Positions 11,151 to 24,621 of a stretch of 64,000 nucleotides of DNA are shown here, one piece after another. How positions within the stretch are numbered: the stretch's first letter is position 1; every line of letters begins with the position of its first letter. The translations under genes and the position numbers were made by a program. The notes beneath the pieces are model-generated. The model was not told the origin of the DNA. It saw only the letters and a list, made by a program, of their open reading frames with translations, and ran no database searches. Location of the stretch: NCBI RefSeq assembly GCF_028453695.1, contig NC_135780.1, positions 12,211,172 through 12,275,171 of the forward strand. The letters run 5' to 3'. The DNA comes from Augochlora pura. Lineage: Eukaryota > Arthropoda > Insecta > Hymenoptera > Halictidae.

Positions 11151-11171
11151 GAGAGAGAGAGAGAGAGAGAG
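11151..11171. repeat. (GA)n microsatellite
   Basis: Uninterrupted GA run of about ten units. Confidence 0.95.
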
Positions 11172-11350
11172 GGTGTGCGGGGGATTTTTTCGACGGAGGG
11201 AAGCGGGCGGGGAGGGAGAGAAAAGAAATCACGTGGACGGGCAAGAGAAGGAGACCGGAAGCTACGACGCCTTCCGGCCGTCTCGTTTCCTCACTCGATC
11301 CGCGAGAGGGTTATCCTCCTCGTTAGATCAAACCTACCGATAGAAATATT

Positions 11351-11356
11351 AATAAA
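11351..11356 (+). terminator. Candidate proximal poly(A) signal
   Basis: AATAAA about 1.1 kb after the stop codon of the large gene. It would give a short 3' UTR isoform. Confidence 0.35.
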
Positions 11357-12765
11357 GGTATATACATATGTATGAAAATTCCCTCGAGTGACGAAGCTAT
11401 TTGCCTTGCTGTTATCAGTACTCGGGTACTCACTGCTAGACATATCGTTGTTCCACGTTCTTCGGGAGAGAATGATGATGAGAGAGAAAGAGAGAGAGAG
11501 AGAGAGAGCGTGAGGGTGCGTACGAGAGGGAGAGAGAGAAAGAGAGCGAGAGAAAGTGATCGCCGGATACGGGAAGAGAAAGAGGTCGAAGAACGATCAG
11601 TGGAAATCGGTGGTTCGTTCCTTTTGTCGAAGGCGTCCGAGGAGAAAAAGTCGAGCATACACGCGTCGGTATGTTTCATCATGCACCGGATGTCTCGGTT
11701 GACTCGCACTCGCCTTGAACCGTACGTTGCTCCCGGCCGTACAGACGCGGCTAGTAACGGCGGGAAATTAGAAAACGTATAGAAACTGTGTCGTTACTTG
11801 AATCGAACCGCTGACGACCTGTTAACCGGGCGAATCTGTGTTCACGAATCGCGTGCACACCCCTTTAGCGTCGCGTCATTCAAATAAAACCGAGACGTTA
11901 TCTGGAAATTCCGTGCTCGGTGAACGAGACGCGCCGTCGACTCACTCGTGATAAACGTGTAAAAATTAATGTAGGTCGAACGTAGGAATCTTTTGATAAT
12001 CGAGGAAGCATGGGACGCGTTTGACAAATTGATAAAGTCGTAACGGCAGGGAACGAGTTGACTCGCGTCTTCGCCGATCAACAGGTCAGCGTATTCGAAA
12101 TTGGTCAGGGACGATGGGAAGCGACGATCGCGTTAGTCGAATTTCTATTTAGCTAATGAAACGCGATTCGGTTCTCTGTACGGCCGGGATGGGTTGTGAT
12201 CGCCTCGAATCGTGCGCGGCGAACGAGACAGCCCGGTGCATCCTGTTCGTCATATGATATATATACATGCATATACATATATGTGTATATATATATTTTG
12301 TCTACCTGAAAAACTGTTTGAGAGGTTTAACGGAGTGTTGTCCATCGCGACGCTCCGCGGGGAAACAATTGTACATTAGGAGAAAAGAAAAATATATATT
12401 TTGGCCTGCTCGCCAGAGGGGCGCGCATAATGACGTCTTGTAATTAAATACTAATCGAAACGAAGAGAGAAAGTGGCGGGCGATTGTTGGACGAAGCGGA
12501 GTTACGATAAGTGTTGATTGTGTGGAAATGGTGAACACACACTGAATAGGTGTAGATCTATGCCCCGAGCTTATTTATTACGTTAACTGCACACGCACGT
12601 ATGCGTATATGCAAGTGTATAAATATGCATAAATACGCCTGTGTATATGTGCACGTGCATATAAACTTATGTGCCTGTGTACGTGTCTACGTATGTATAT
12701 GTACATATATATACGTTTCTATTGCATTGTATATAACTTGATAATTATTTTATAGTTGATAACCG

Positions 12766-12832
12766 ATGATGATTATTATTAATATTATGATTATTATTAT
12801 TATTATTAATTATTATTATTATTATTATTTCA
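12766..12832. repeat. (ATT)n-rich tract
   Basis: Imperfect ATT/TTA trinucleotide repeat following a TGTA-rich stretch. Confidence 0.85.
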
Positions 12833-14596
12833 TTAATTCGAATGCTATACACGCCACGACGTACTCGTTCGTGCAGGATTCCTTTATCGATCGTGTATCA
12901 CAATTTATAGACCGCGAATGAGAAGTGTGCGAGAGAGGGGGAAAGAGAGTGATGGTTTTTGAGATTTCTTTTCGTCCGGACGAGACGCGTCCGCGTTTTT
13001 TCTTTTCTTTTCTTTTCCTCTTCTACAAAACTTCTTCTTCGTTTCTTCATTTTTTTACATTGTCGCCACGTGAAGATCGGCGAGAAAAATCGCGTCGGCA
13101 CCGCGGGCTCTCGGATTCGCGCGAGCGCCCCCGCCGCCCCTCCCCCGAGTTCTTTCTTTAATTCATTCGATCGTGTTGTGTACCGTTTAGAATCTACTGC
13201 CTTAATGAAAGTGACTAGCGTCGTTATTATATCGATATTGTAAATAGCTCGAGAATGAATTTTACATGATGAAACGAACAATCTAATCTTAAGGAATATA
13301 ATGTAAATTACCTCGTTAACGCGAAATTCGAGAAACGGGAGAAACAGGATCGAGCAACGAAGCGCATTGGGGCACGGTCGGGTCTACCGATCGGTCCCGT
13401 TAGACGACTATGAGGGACAATGACTCGCTTTTTTTTGTGGGAGGGGAAAGTAGAAAGAATGAAAGAGCGAGAGGATATTTTCACTTTTGAACCGATCGAG
13501 TGTGTCCTATCAAAACTGCGTGCAGTATTGAAAAGTGCCGAGCACTCGAAGATGATTTTCTCTTCCGTTTTATTTCGTGAATTTTTACTCTTTTCTTTTT
13601 TTTATTTATATTGTCCTAACCGCGGGACTGGAAGCGTTTCAAACACCGGCAAAACAACTCTGTAGAACGGAAAATCTGTGAGTCGAGGAAACTAATTTTT
13701 TGGTTCAATCGTTGTTCACCGTTTGCACTGGTTACGCGTTCACGGGGATTTTATTCGCCTCGCATGTTCATTCCCAAAACGCGATCGGTTCAAGAGGGTA
13801 CGATGTCCGTTGATTTCTATGTGAAAAGATGTCTAATGTCGGCTGTGTTGAGTTAGAGAAGACGACGGGAAACGTTTGTAGCATAGCTTTCGGAGTAACA
13901 GAAATCGATCGATCGTGAGATCGATTGATATAATTGTTCGACGATCGAGCGATCGTTTTTATCGTGTCGAAACTGTTCACGGCTTCCCGATTTGCGCCAC
14001 GTACGCGTCATGTACAGTATCTGCTAATGATCGCTCGCTGGGGCAACTCGACAAGCTCGCGTGCAGAGCCTCTCTTATTCGAAAAGGATCACTCTACCGC
14101 ACCGTGAAGAACACCCGAGACATTTTTTTCGATCACGTATATACACCTGCACCGTAACCGCGACGACACCTGTTTCTTTCCCGTTCAACAATTTCGGACG
14201 AAATCCTATTGAAAAATGGCCACGTTGCCTCAACGAGGAAGATCATTGACGGATACCGATTCCTCCTCGAAACCACGTTAACCCGCGCGATTTTTTTATA
14301 GCGTTTCACGAACGAAATCAATCCTACGAACATTTTGCTACGACATGCACGAAGAATACAGATGTAGTTTATAATAGATCGATAACAAAGATAAAGGTGT
14401 GAATCAGTGTGGACGACGAAGTCTATAACGACGACACGCTCTCGAGTACGGTCTTTGCAATTCCGACGATCATATTGTATCATAGCGCGACAGTTCTTAG
14501 TCATCCGATGATTTAGGAACACATTTCTCGTATTCGGAGTGAACCGGTTAATCCTACGGCGCAGCCTTCGGATTTTTCAGAAGGCTCTTGGTCGTA

Positions 14597-14652
14597 TGTA
14601 CAGGATGGACTAAAAGTCCGGGCATGGCTCGCTGGAGTAATCTTCATCCTGT
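14597..14652. mobile_element. Small foldback element or transposon-end remnant
   Basis: TACAGGATGGA and CTTCATCCTGTG form imperfect inverted ends about 55 bp apart, enclosing a nested GGACTAAAAGTCC palindrome. ACAGGRTGG-type ends are common at insect transposon termini. Confidence 0.35.
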
Positions 14653-15289
14653 GCATCGAAACGATCGCGGTGGCGCGATTCTCGCGGGAGCGAGACAGTT
14701 TTCGGTTTTCCAGCCGGAGAAAACCGAAGCTCATCAATTTTCTTGCAACGACGTCCGTCTTGCAATTATCCTATTCTCCGCGCAAATATCAAATTTCACA
14801 TCGACCTGAAAAAGATATTCCAATTAGTATTCGTTCGATCGGACATCATGTTTTATAGCACAAAAGAATCATTTACTATTTTACTCTTTAAATATAATTC
14901 TTATAAGCTGTAATTTGAACTTTAAAACCGAGAAACTTCGCGATTTCTGAACGTCCTACGGACGAGAAATCCGGCTGCGTGTTTCCTTTTACATTCTTCG
15001 TCCGCGCGGGTAATGGGAATCGGTGTTGAATCGAGCGAGGCGTCGTTGCGAGATCATCGGGCGATCGATCGTTTCTGGAAAGAGATCGTTTAGAATCGTG
15101 GGGAGGAGAGCGATGGTTTTCGAAAGTCGAGAAACAGCACACGACAGCGTGTCCGTGAAGCGAAGTTACGCAGCGAAGAGAACCAAGCGACTTCGTGCTC
15201 GCTCGTGTAATCTAATCTGGAAAACGTTCACGTGGCCACACGTAAAAAAGAGCATACGTACTCACCGACACACACAGCCACGGAGAGAC

Positions 15290-15293
<4 letters not shown>

Positions 15294-15336
<43 letters not shown>
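15294..15336. repeat. (TA)n microsatellite
   Basis: About twenty TA units. Further TA runs follow at 15467-15490 and 15741-15762. Confidence 0.95.
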
Positions 15337-15350
<14 letters not shown>

Positions 15351-15727
15351 CACGACGGACACGGATACTGTTCGGTAGCTGTGCATCCGCATTTGATGGT
15401 GAACACACGTACGCGTGAACGATAGGGAAGAATGTCGGCGTGGGTATTATATGTATAATGAAGGTATTATATATATATATATATATATATAATACTGAAC
15501 GTTATAGGTGGTATGCAGGCATCCGTACCTGCATATACGGGACACGCGTGTATATATGTATGTGCACGTATGCGGCGGATAAAAATTTAATAAAAAAAAA
15601 AGTACTTGACGGTACATTATACATATGAAAAGTTCTATTTTATTAAGGATATTTTTGATATATCTATATGTATATGTATATATATATACATTTAAAAATG
15701 CGTGTATGTATATATACGTATACGTAA

Positions 15728-15762
<35 letters not shown>

Positions 15763-18700
15763 GAAATAAAAATATAAATATATGTATATCGAAACTGTGC
15801 GAGATCACCGATCGAATAAGATATTCGACGATCAGTGTAATTATTGTTATCGACGGCCGATCGTGTCTAAGAGCAAAACAATCGCGCGGCTATTTTACCG
15901 AGCGGTGTGCAGCGCGTGTCGAAACTATTTTTCTATTCGCGGACCCCACCGGGACCCCTTAATCGCAACCACGATTGCGAACGGAACGCATTCTCCGCTT
16001 TTGTTTCTTCACCGTCGCGGAGATTCTCGCGGGCCGAGACAAAAGACAGAAGAACGATCGAGTGCTGCGATCACGTTCCGAAAAACAAACTGTCTTGCTC
16101 CTCGTCCGCGGGAAAATCGTAACTTCCTTTTTATTTATTAGTGTTTTACGCATGAAGTCTCGTCTCAACTTTCGCTCTCCTGATTCCGTTCCTTTCTCGT
16201 TTCTCTCTCTCTCTCTCACACTTACTCCGATCCCGTGCCTCGACCTTGCGCGCCCTCCGCACGTTTCAAACGAAGGGATCAGTCTAGAAGGAGAAATTCG
16301 GATAGTTTTTTATAAATCGTTGTTGTAAAGAGATAATTGTTACGGACCCGTGTTTGTTGCGTGTACGAGAGAGGTGGCGTGGGCGGGATACGCGAGGCAT
16401 CGGTCGATCGTGTGCACACGTTCCTTCGTTCGAGAGCATAGATCCCCTCGCCGAGAGATCATAGAGTCGGATTTTTATCACTCCTTCACCCGTATCCCCC
16501 CTCCACTCTTCGTTTCCTTTAACGTAAACAGCTAAACATTTAACTGATGCGATTATTGTAAGAACCTGTGTATCGATTACAGTTTTGCGTTAAAATATAC
16601 CTTCTTTTCCTCTGATAATGGAGTACATCGAGTCATTCCTTTCCGAGATAAGCGGACTGCTCCTTGAGAGCACGCTGCTAGACCGTGGCGAGCAGCGTCG
16701 TTTCCATACGATTGGTGGAGTACTATGTCGTAATCCTCCTACGAAATGATTCTTTCAATAATGCTAATTCTTCAAAGACATTAGAGAAAAAAACCGTCTG
16801 ACGGTTCTGGCCGAACGGCTAGAATAATCAAACGGCATTTAAAAACGCGCTCGTTCCGCTGCGTTGCTCGAGAACGGTGGAAAGCACCGGTCAAAAATCT
16901 TTCGTCCACGCCAACTGCATACTTCTCGGCAAACGATTGTTCGCGAGTGTGTGTGTGTGTTTGTGTGCACACAGGTCGCTTGTACACAAAGGAACGTGAG
17001 AAAACGTGGGAAGAGAAAGAGAGGGAGAAGAAACGCGCGCGCACTACAGAGCGACGACGGATTGCGTATACGTTTTGTGTGTCCTGTATGCCTCTGCTCG
17101 TATATACGCGTGTGTGTGGTCGTGCGTGTGTGTGTGTGACTGTGTATGCGCGCGTCTGAGGAACAGTGTGAACGAACTGAATTTAAGTTTTAAGAATTCT
17201 ATTTTTGTGATTAAAAGAGAAAAAGCCGTAATTACTGTAGCCGGCCGGGGGATTGGAATCGTCGAATGACTTTTTGCCGGGAAGAACGCCGCGCGCGCGC
17301 GCGCGCGAGCGAACATTTTTGCTTTGTTCCTTTTGAAATTCTCGCCGGGACACGTCGGCCACGGTAAAAATAATACCGGGAGCAAGCCCGTGGCTTCGAG
17401 ACTTTTCGCTAGTAGTAGATCCAGGCTGTGAACTGCCCCGAGAACCGTTAAACGCGGCTCGGGAACACGTGTCTGACAACATACGGTTTCGTTTCTACTG
17501 GCAGTAGACGCGACTACGTTTGCCGGGACAAGGCGAAAGAAACGGTCGCCGAGGAAAACCGGATCTTTTTCGCTTGGCTCTCGTGAACGCCGGGGCTCGG
17601 CTTCTCTTCGCGGTCGAAACACACAGTTCCTTGAAACACGACAGACGACGGTCGTCGGCCGAACCCCCTCCTCCCGACTATACCATTCGATTATCGCAGC
17701 ATTGAAATATCGAAATATTTTTCGAGATATTTATCGAAATGTTGTCAACGATCGCAAGCTCCCGCGGGTTCGCGAACCCGAGAATTGAGATTCCAAACTG
17801 GGGAAAAAAATCATTCGACGTTCCCACCCCACCCGCGAAGAAGAAATATTTTTGAACATTGCATGGACCGACGAATGCAAAAGAATTATCGTCTTTCTTA
17901 GGAGATAATATTTTATTACGTAAAAGAGCGGGACAAACGATATATATATGTATACATACGCGAACCGAATGAAACGAAGCAATACGTACGACGGGGGCAA
18001 ACAGAAAGTGGTTATCGATCGTCTCGGTTCCAACGACAGAGAAATATCGCTGCGTGTTATAACCGTACGATGTGATTTTCGTATAACAATGGCGCCAATT
18101 TCACCAAACGACGCTGCTGTTTCTCGACTAACTTCAGAAAACGCTTTTGCGATCGCGGAATCGATCGATAGGCGCGCGCGAGAGACCCGCGCGCTGTCCC
18201 CTTACTTCAGGGGCCTGGCGCGCGTTGACAAGTCCGCGACAACACACACTCTTCGCATCGAACGAGAGAGAGAGAGAGAGACAGATATTATCGTTGACGT
18301 GTGAAACCCGAGGTGTCGTTTCGATTGTTTTCATGATATCTCGAATTTCGTACACATCGACACGGTTTTTCCCATGGAACAAGTACCGCGCGCCGTAGGA
18401 CAGGCATTCGACGAACGGAAAGAATAACGTGTTCATATTTTTTACCCGATTTTGTAACGGCCATCGGTCGGACACGCTCTTGGCGATGGTGACGGTTAGA
18501 TAATTCGTGGCCGGCCCTCGAACGGTCGCGCCGATCCTTTAAACGCACAAAACGCGCGTCAACGGCTTCGACGACGGTAAATAGAAACCGATTTGTGCGC
18601 GCGACACACGTGTAGACGATTTTTCACTTTTTAATACGTCTCTCTCGCGAACAGCTCGGCCGTAGCGAACCGTACGCGTCTCGCGACTCGCGGATCCATG

Positions 18701-19270
18701 AAAACACGCGATCACGAGGTCCACTCGTTTCAACGAAAACGATAATTCGATCGCGCGTTCCCTCGGAACAAAATGAAAAACAAAGACAGAGTTCGTAGGA
18801 AGTTTTTGGTGGATTTGCCGCCTCTCCGTACTCCAGCCATTCGACAGCGATCCTTCGACAGAATATCGACATCGATCTCGAACATTTCTCTCCTTCCCGC
18901 AAGCACCCCCGTCCCTTTCCTCTACACATTCACCCCCGATCTTCTTTTTCTTTTCTTTCGTCGTTCTTTCTTTTTTTTTTACTTCGAGGATCGAGTGTCG
19001 GCCAAGCAAACCGTCGATACTGCGCGAGAGTAATCGTTAGGGGGGAACAAATTCAACGCGAGAGACACGAATAAACAAATGACAGAGACGCGTCTAGCGT
19101 ACGCAGTGACAGTGTCCATTTTCAAAAAATTCGGCACACATCGTTATGATTATGTTATTTAAATAAATATTATTAACACGCGTTAATACTATTATCGTAA
19201 CCTTTGTTTATTTGGTTCTAATGTAATAGTTATTAGTTCGCCATCCTTTGTATATATATTCGCAACACTC

Positions 19271-19276
19271 AATAAA
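19271..19276 (+). terminator. Candidate distal poly(A) signal, plus strand
   Basis: AATAAA followed about 30 bases later by TGCGTGAGTTTTTT, a GT/T-rich downstream element. It lies 378 bases from the facing minus-strand signal. Confidence 0.4.
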
Positions 19277-19290
19277 AAAAATACTGAAAA

Positions 19291-19648
19291 CCACTACAAT
19301 GCGTGAGTTTTTTAATTAACCCTTTTACAAAGATTTGGAATACTAAATAATATACGTCGTTCTCATTTTTTCAAAAGGATGTTAAATTCTACTCGTCTAC
19401 CTATAATATTTAACCATTGAAGTAAAGGTTGCCATATAATAAATATAAATTTTTTATCTGACAGAAGGAATGTATCAGTAAAAAACAAAAGCTAGTCAAA
19501 GTAGCTGTGAAATAAATTGTAGTAAAAGGGGGTTTATGCGTTTAACGCGTCCTTCTTTATCTTTGGTATACTTACCTGCAAAATTGAAACATAACCTGAC
19601 AAAAAAAGTGGGAGAATACGGGAACAAGACGATGTTATATTTTTGCAG
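19291..19648. other. Convergent intergenic gap
   Basis: AT-rich spacer between the two facing candidate poly(A) signals. It contains TTAACCCTTTTACAAAG near 19316, reminiscent of TTAA-type MITE ends, but no partner end was found. Confidence 0.3.
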
Positions 19649-19654
19649 TTTATT
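19649..19654 (-). terminator. Candidate tara poly(A) signal
   Basis: AATAAA on the minus strand, followed by a T/G-rich stretch (TCGTCTTGTTC). It would give tara a 3' UTR of about 3.6 kb. Confidence 0.4.
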
Positions 19655-22600
19655 CGCAAATTGTTCGTATAATTGGTAACTGATCTCGGATAACTAGTAC
19701 TAAAAACCTAAACAATGTATGAAACTTTATACATAGTTGATTACTCTTACACGGGTGGCTAAGGCAGCTATTTACAGTGTGTGACACGTCCCGTCGAACC
19801 GCGAGATCGAGAATCCTCGATTCTACCGATATCGCAGACAATCTTCCGTCGATTTGAGACAGGAAAACATATATCCCCCCTCGAACCGCGGTTCGAACGT
19901 TCGAAAGGAAGATTGGATTTTTTTGCATTATTTTCTCGTTTATGTATATATGTATACATATCGCAGACTGCGGATATTTATTGGTGTGAACAGAGAGAGA
20001 ATTCATTTAATCGTCGGATCGTTCTTGATCCGTTATAAACCGGCTTCGATCGGTTCCCACTCGTCTATAGCCATTGTGTTTATTCACTTATTTGCCCCGA
20101 GGGTCTATCGGTTCAACAGTCGTATCAAATTTGTTAGCAAATCGTCCAATCAACAGGTTTGTATATTTATTTATAAAAATTGTATAACTCGCGTAAACAC
20201 CCGCAGTCTCTTTATCACCGTTTGCTTTGTTACAGTTACTTCTTTCCAGCAGCTCTCGCGGGATTTTTGTAAAACTTTTGACAATGCTTCGATTTTTTAC
20301 CGATATGATTTACGTCACGGAAAACAGGTTCGCGGTAACCTTTCTTTTTAGGTGCTGGTTGTACCATGAACGCACAGAGGGCATCGCGCGTCCGTGTCAT
20401 TCAGCGACTGATTTCTCGTTGCCAGAAGGATGAAAATATGGAAAAGAATCTGGTTGCGGGGAAGGCTTTTAGAGGTGAGAGGACCGTACGAAAGTGAACT
20501 GTTTTTCGAACGAAACGTAATAAGGGCTGTGGAAAACAACGCGTTGTCAAACATCCAATTCCTTTTTAGCACTTTTGTGAACGGTAGGGGAAAGAGGGAT
20601 AAGTTAGAAGGAAACGGCACGGGCAAACCTAAGAATAGATCCGACATCCAATGTATTTTTGTGTCACGCGAGCCCGAGGGTTCTACAACCCTTCTTTATA
20701 TCCTTATCAAAGTGTAAAAAGTGATTACAATGCTCTCGGTGGTAATTACTCAAGACAAATAACGAGAATATTACATGTACGTTAAAATTGTACTAGTTAT
20801 CTTTCAAGGGTCACCTGCCGACTACTATACAACAGCGGCATTATCGTAATTTTTAAACGCCAGTGGTTCTCAACCATTTACTCGGATAATAAGACAAATC
20901 AAAATCAATGATAAAACGCGACACAAAACCCTGTACGATGTCAAATCTGTTCCGTAGCTTATTCGTGCCAGAGCCACTCTTAAAAACGGATCAACGTGAA
21001 ATATGACCGACTTTGGTCCACGAATTAATGACAAACATTCTTTTGGGGCAGTATTCACGGTGGAGAATCATTTTGGAAATCTCGATTCTCCGATTCCTCG
21101 GAAACTGTACCCGGATAACAGGATTCATGTTTAAAATTGATTCGCGGATTCTCACCGATTGGCCAACCGGATGTACAAAGTATTGCACCATATAGTGTCT
21201 GCAAGAGTCCACGCTAAGATACACCATTTTATCAATCGAGCTTATCTATATATGTATCTTTTGAACAATACATTCTATGTACAAGAACAATGTGTACAAA
21301 TTAATATACACGGTCGCGTGTATCGTTTCATCGTAACAAAATTTTACAAAACTTATTGCGACATTCTTAGCTTGAGGGGGGGAGTAGGGGGGAATCGAGT
21401 TAACAAAATTCCGCGTTACGCGCGGGTCGCGTGACCGAACGTCGTGCGACGTATCGAAATTGGAACATACACTTTTACAAAGCGAAACAAAAATTTGTAT
21501 CCAGCGAAAACGAACGCTCGGCTGTACCGTTCGTCAATCATCTCACAATTATTCCCATCCGTTTCAGTCAGCGTGGAACGATTAAACACGAACCCGTTCC
21601 AAATTAACAACTCGCTCGAAGCCTATCTGCGATAGGGTTGAATCATAAACACGTGTTTCCGCCCCTTTCTTAAAATATCTGAAAGCTTCAGCCTTGCGAA
21701 TGAAATCTCAATTTATTGTATAAATTCTGTTACCATTTCGGTATTTCTCCTATTGAAACGCGTCTCTCCTATTTCTTTTTATCCATTTATGATCCAACCC
21801 GTTACCGAACCGCGCCCATATTGTTTGTCAAGTTTTGCTATTGACGATGCGATATTGCGTATAGCCAATCCAACCGAATCGAATCCGATTTAAGAAGTTC
21901 TTCGACAGAGAACATTGAAAAGCCTGTCGGGAACAGTTTAGATTTGTCGTTGAAGGACTGCGAGGATACCGCTGCCCCCTCGTCATCGTCGGCGGAACGA
22001 GGAGGCGACACGCGAGGTGAAATATCATTAGTAGTACAACCGAAGAACATTGCGCAACAATTAAGGCCCACCGTAGCATTATCGCGGGGTACAGTGAATT
22101 CGTTCGATTTCCTCGCACACCACCACATTATTATTATTTGTTTAACTCACGACGCTACTCTAAAGGCATTTTTACAGAGGCTCGAGAACGCGTCTCGTCG
22201 TTTCAGCGTTTCTCGTCTGTTGCACTTCGCGTAATTGTCCATCGAAGAAATTCCACTACAAATTCACCTATAATATTATCAATAACGTGCTCTTACAAAC
22301 GTACTTGAATATATACAAATCACATATATATATACATACACGTGTGCACTGTATACATATATATGTAGGATGCCTATGCGTATTTTCAGGACATTTTGGT
22401 ACCGGCGATCGTACGTACAAACTTCCGGTTTTAAAATCCCTGCGCGTGCACGTACACCACGAGATACCGAATTGAACTCTAGAGCGACGTCCAACGGACC
22501 TGGCTAACGATGAAGGGACCTCGGCCGGGGCTATGCGAAAAGCGTTCTATAATATCCCTTCGTTGCACATTATTTCTGCGCGCCGTACCCGTACGTCTCC

Positions 22601-23293
22601 ATCAAGGTCGACGATACCACGAAAAGAAACGCGATTCGTACAGCACGTGACAAGAGAACGCCGTACTTCTTTCCTAACTTTTTATCTATAAAAACTCACG
22701 CGATCGCGTGACGTCGAAACTAAATCCGTGGGACAGCATGAGGTAAACGCGACGCTCCTCCGTCCAACGACACTGACACCGATCGTTGCTGTTTGCTCGA
22801 GGCTTAACCATTAATGCCCGGCCATATAAATCTATAATACTCCTTTTCGCGTCTTTCATAGAACGATTGCCATGCGTTACGACCGAGGAGCCGATAAAAA
22901 TTTCTAAGGATTTAGTCCCGTCGTCCGGCGATCGCACCGGTTAGTCCCAGAATTCTCTTCCGGTCCCGATGCACGAGAAAACTGTTTGGCTCACGGTGTT
23001 CTCGAGATCGCTCGCCAGGATACGACCGACTAAAGAAGAGTCCCCTTCCGAGTCTCCGGTACCAAATACATCCTTGACAAGAGGCGGTGGTATCCGCGAA
23101 GCCAATTGGGACACGCTTGATCGCCGCCTCCAGCCAGACGACCGAACAACCAGTCTCCCCTCTTTCTTTTTCTCTTCACCCTCCAAATCCAGGTTCATCC
23201 TCGCCGTGTATCCTCGTGTGTGCCGCGAAACCGTCTGCCTGCGTAGTCGTGGTCGACGATGGCAGGGTGGTGCTCGAGGCACGGGGCTCCCTT
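19655..23293 (-). other. Probable 3' UTR of tara
   Basis: No convincing coding sequence on either strand. Other minus-strand AATAAA sites occur at about 19975, 20166 and 21712, so alternative 3' ends are possible. The plus-strand ORF at 22969-23700 is antisense to the tara terminal exon and composed of its repeats. Confidence 0.4.
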
Positions 23294-23927
23294 CTAAGTC
23301 TCCAGACCCGGTACTAGACTGTGGAACGTCTGGATATCGTGGAAGGCCCTGCCGCAGCTCTGATTGTTGTTTCTCTCGAATTTCGCCAGGTCGAAGTGCT
23401 CGTCTAGCGACTGTAGCTCCACCAGACGCTCCTCCAGGCTCTTTGCAGAGTCCGCGAACCTGGCGAAGTCGCAGATTCGATCGGGGTCAACGACATCGGA
23501 CGCCTCCATCATACCTACATCGCCGGATCTCGCGACCACGCTATTCAATTGCGCGCCGGAGTCGTCCAGCTCGCTGGGGAACATTACGGAGCTGCAGCAA
23601 CTACTCGTGGTGGTGGTGCTGTTATTGTTGGCGGTGTTGCTGGTGTTATTGTTGCTGTTACTGCTGCTGCTGGTCGTCGTATTCGCCGTGCTGGTGCTGA
23701 TCATCGTCGTCGACGACCGGACGTCCACGGTGCCCAAACGATCCTCCGGGTAGACCAGGTGATGGTGGTGCGGGGTCTCCGGTTCTTGGACCTCGTCGAT
23801 GTGAGACAGCAGCCGAGGTGTCGGCGGCAGGATGTAGAAATCACTGAACACGTCGTCCTGGAGGTCGAGGTCGTCGTGCCTCTGACGCTTGGGCCCGAGT
23901 CCGTCGTTCCTCGTGTCGTCGTTCAAT
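23294..23927 (-). CDS. tara: tara terminal coding exon
   Basis: The acceptor GATTTCCACAG precedes 23927. Joining gives Arg from AG+A, then LNDDTRNDGLGPKRQRHDD. It holds an Asn/Ser/Thr tract encoded by mixed AAC, AGC and ACC codons (no pure CAG run), a polyhistidine HHHH, and the acidic C-terminus. Stop TAG at 23296-23294. Confidence 0.88.
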
Positions 23928-24613
23928 CTGTGGAAATCGATCACGATTAAAATTACAATCAATCTTGGACGAGTTCCTACACGCACCGCCGTGCCTCTCG
24001 AAAGTTGCGACTCGACAACGCCCCCCCTCCCCTAAAACATTACCCGCCCATGGACGCGCCCTACTCCGGGTTTCCCCGTTTGCTATCTTGCGTAATCTAC
24101 ATTATGTAAAACGAAGCTCGAACCATTAAGATTTAGCGTACTTCTTCCGCCACGCGGTGGATCCTATCGACGTTACGCGACTCTCCCGTTACGAGGGCTA
24201 CACGCGTTACCAGTTGAAAATATGGAAATCCCCTCGAAATCGTTCAGAGCGATTCTAATCCTCGACGACGAACTTTTTCTGGAAAGCTACCTTTTTCTGG
24301 AGGTGGTGTCGTCGTCCGTCACGCCGACGATAAGATTGCTCGATACATTGTTCTCTTTGGTGGAGTCGTTCAGATACGGGACCACCGGAAGACCGTAGTT
24401 CCTCGTCTTCTCGTCCCTGTTCTCGCGTTGCAGCCGTCTCACGGCGTTATTGATAAGAACCGATCTGCATAGGCTGGCTTCCGGGTCTTCGATCCTCCTC
24501 AACTTCCCGGCGGAGATCTTCAGAAGACGTCGACGCTCCTCTCTCGCACGATATTTGGCGGAAATCATCGTAGGTCGGCTCCTGCGTATTACTAGATCCT
24601 CTTCCAATCTCAT
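23294..24613 (-). CDS. tara: Taranis-like SERTA-domain protein (tara), two coding exons
   Basis: Taranis is the insect member of the TRIP-Br/SERTA family: nuclear transcriptional co-regulators linking cell-cycle control and, in Drosophila, trithorax-group function and sleep. Model: complement of 24291-24613 and 23294-23927, 318 aa from the internal ATG. The SERTA motif is residues ~30-67: LLKISAGKLRRIEDPEASLC then RSVLINNAVRRLQRE, matching SVLINNMLRRIQ of human SERTA proteins. A basic RRSRPTMISAKYRAREERRR precedes it. Residues 119-158 carry KRQR and FSDFYILPPTPRLLSHIDE. Residues ~179-225 are Ser/Thr/Asn repeats. The C-terminal ~80 residues look helical (SAKSLEERLVELQSLDEHFD). ATG 24613 has A at -3, but the exon opens two codons upstream, so longer N-terminal isoforms are possible. 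Confidence 0.85.
23928..24290 (-). other. tara intron between SERTA and terminal exons
   Basis: 363-bp GT-AG intron; nothing else seen in it. Confidence 0.8.
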
Positions 24614-24621
24614 CTTAGCGT
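24291..24621 (-). CDS. tara: tara SERTA-domain exon
   Basis: The acceptor TCGTTTCAG precedes 24621 and the donor is AAAAAG then GTAGCT (24290). It is entered with two bases completing a codon (phase 1 upstream) and leaves in phase 2. It encodes the first 107 residues including the full SERTA motif and ends SSNLIVGVTDDDTTSRK. Confidence 0.88.

Larger units (their letters stand above)
10268..19290 (+). other. Probable long 3' UTR / downstream non-coding DNA of the large gene
   Basis: No ORF here looks like a protein. The stretch holds GA, TA, CA and ATT microsatellites, TGTA-rich segments (about 12600-12750) and a Pumilio consensus TGTAAATA at 13239-13246. Early AATAAA signals occur at 11351 and 11883, and a final one with a downstream GT-rich stretch at 19271. 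Whether transcription runs through to 19290 is inference. Confidence 0.4.

Noticed and set aside
22969..23700. 243-codon plus-strand ORF with poly-Cys/Trp end
   Set aside because: Antisense to the tara terminal exon; the Cys/Trp run is the reverse of its Ser/Thr/Asn repeat.
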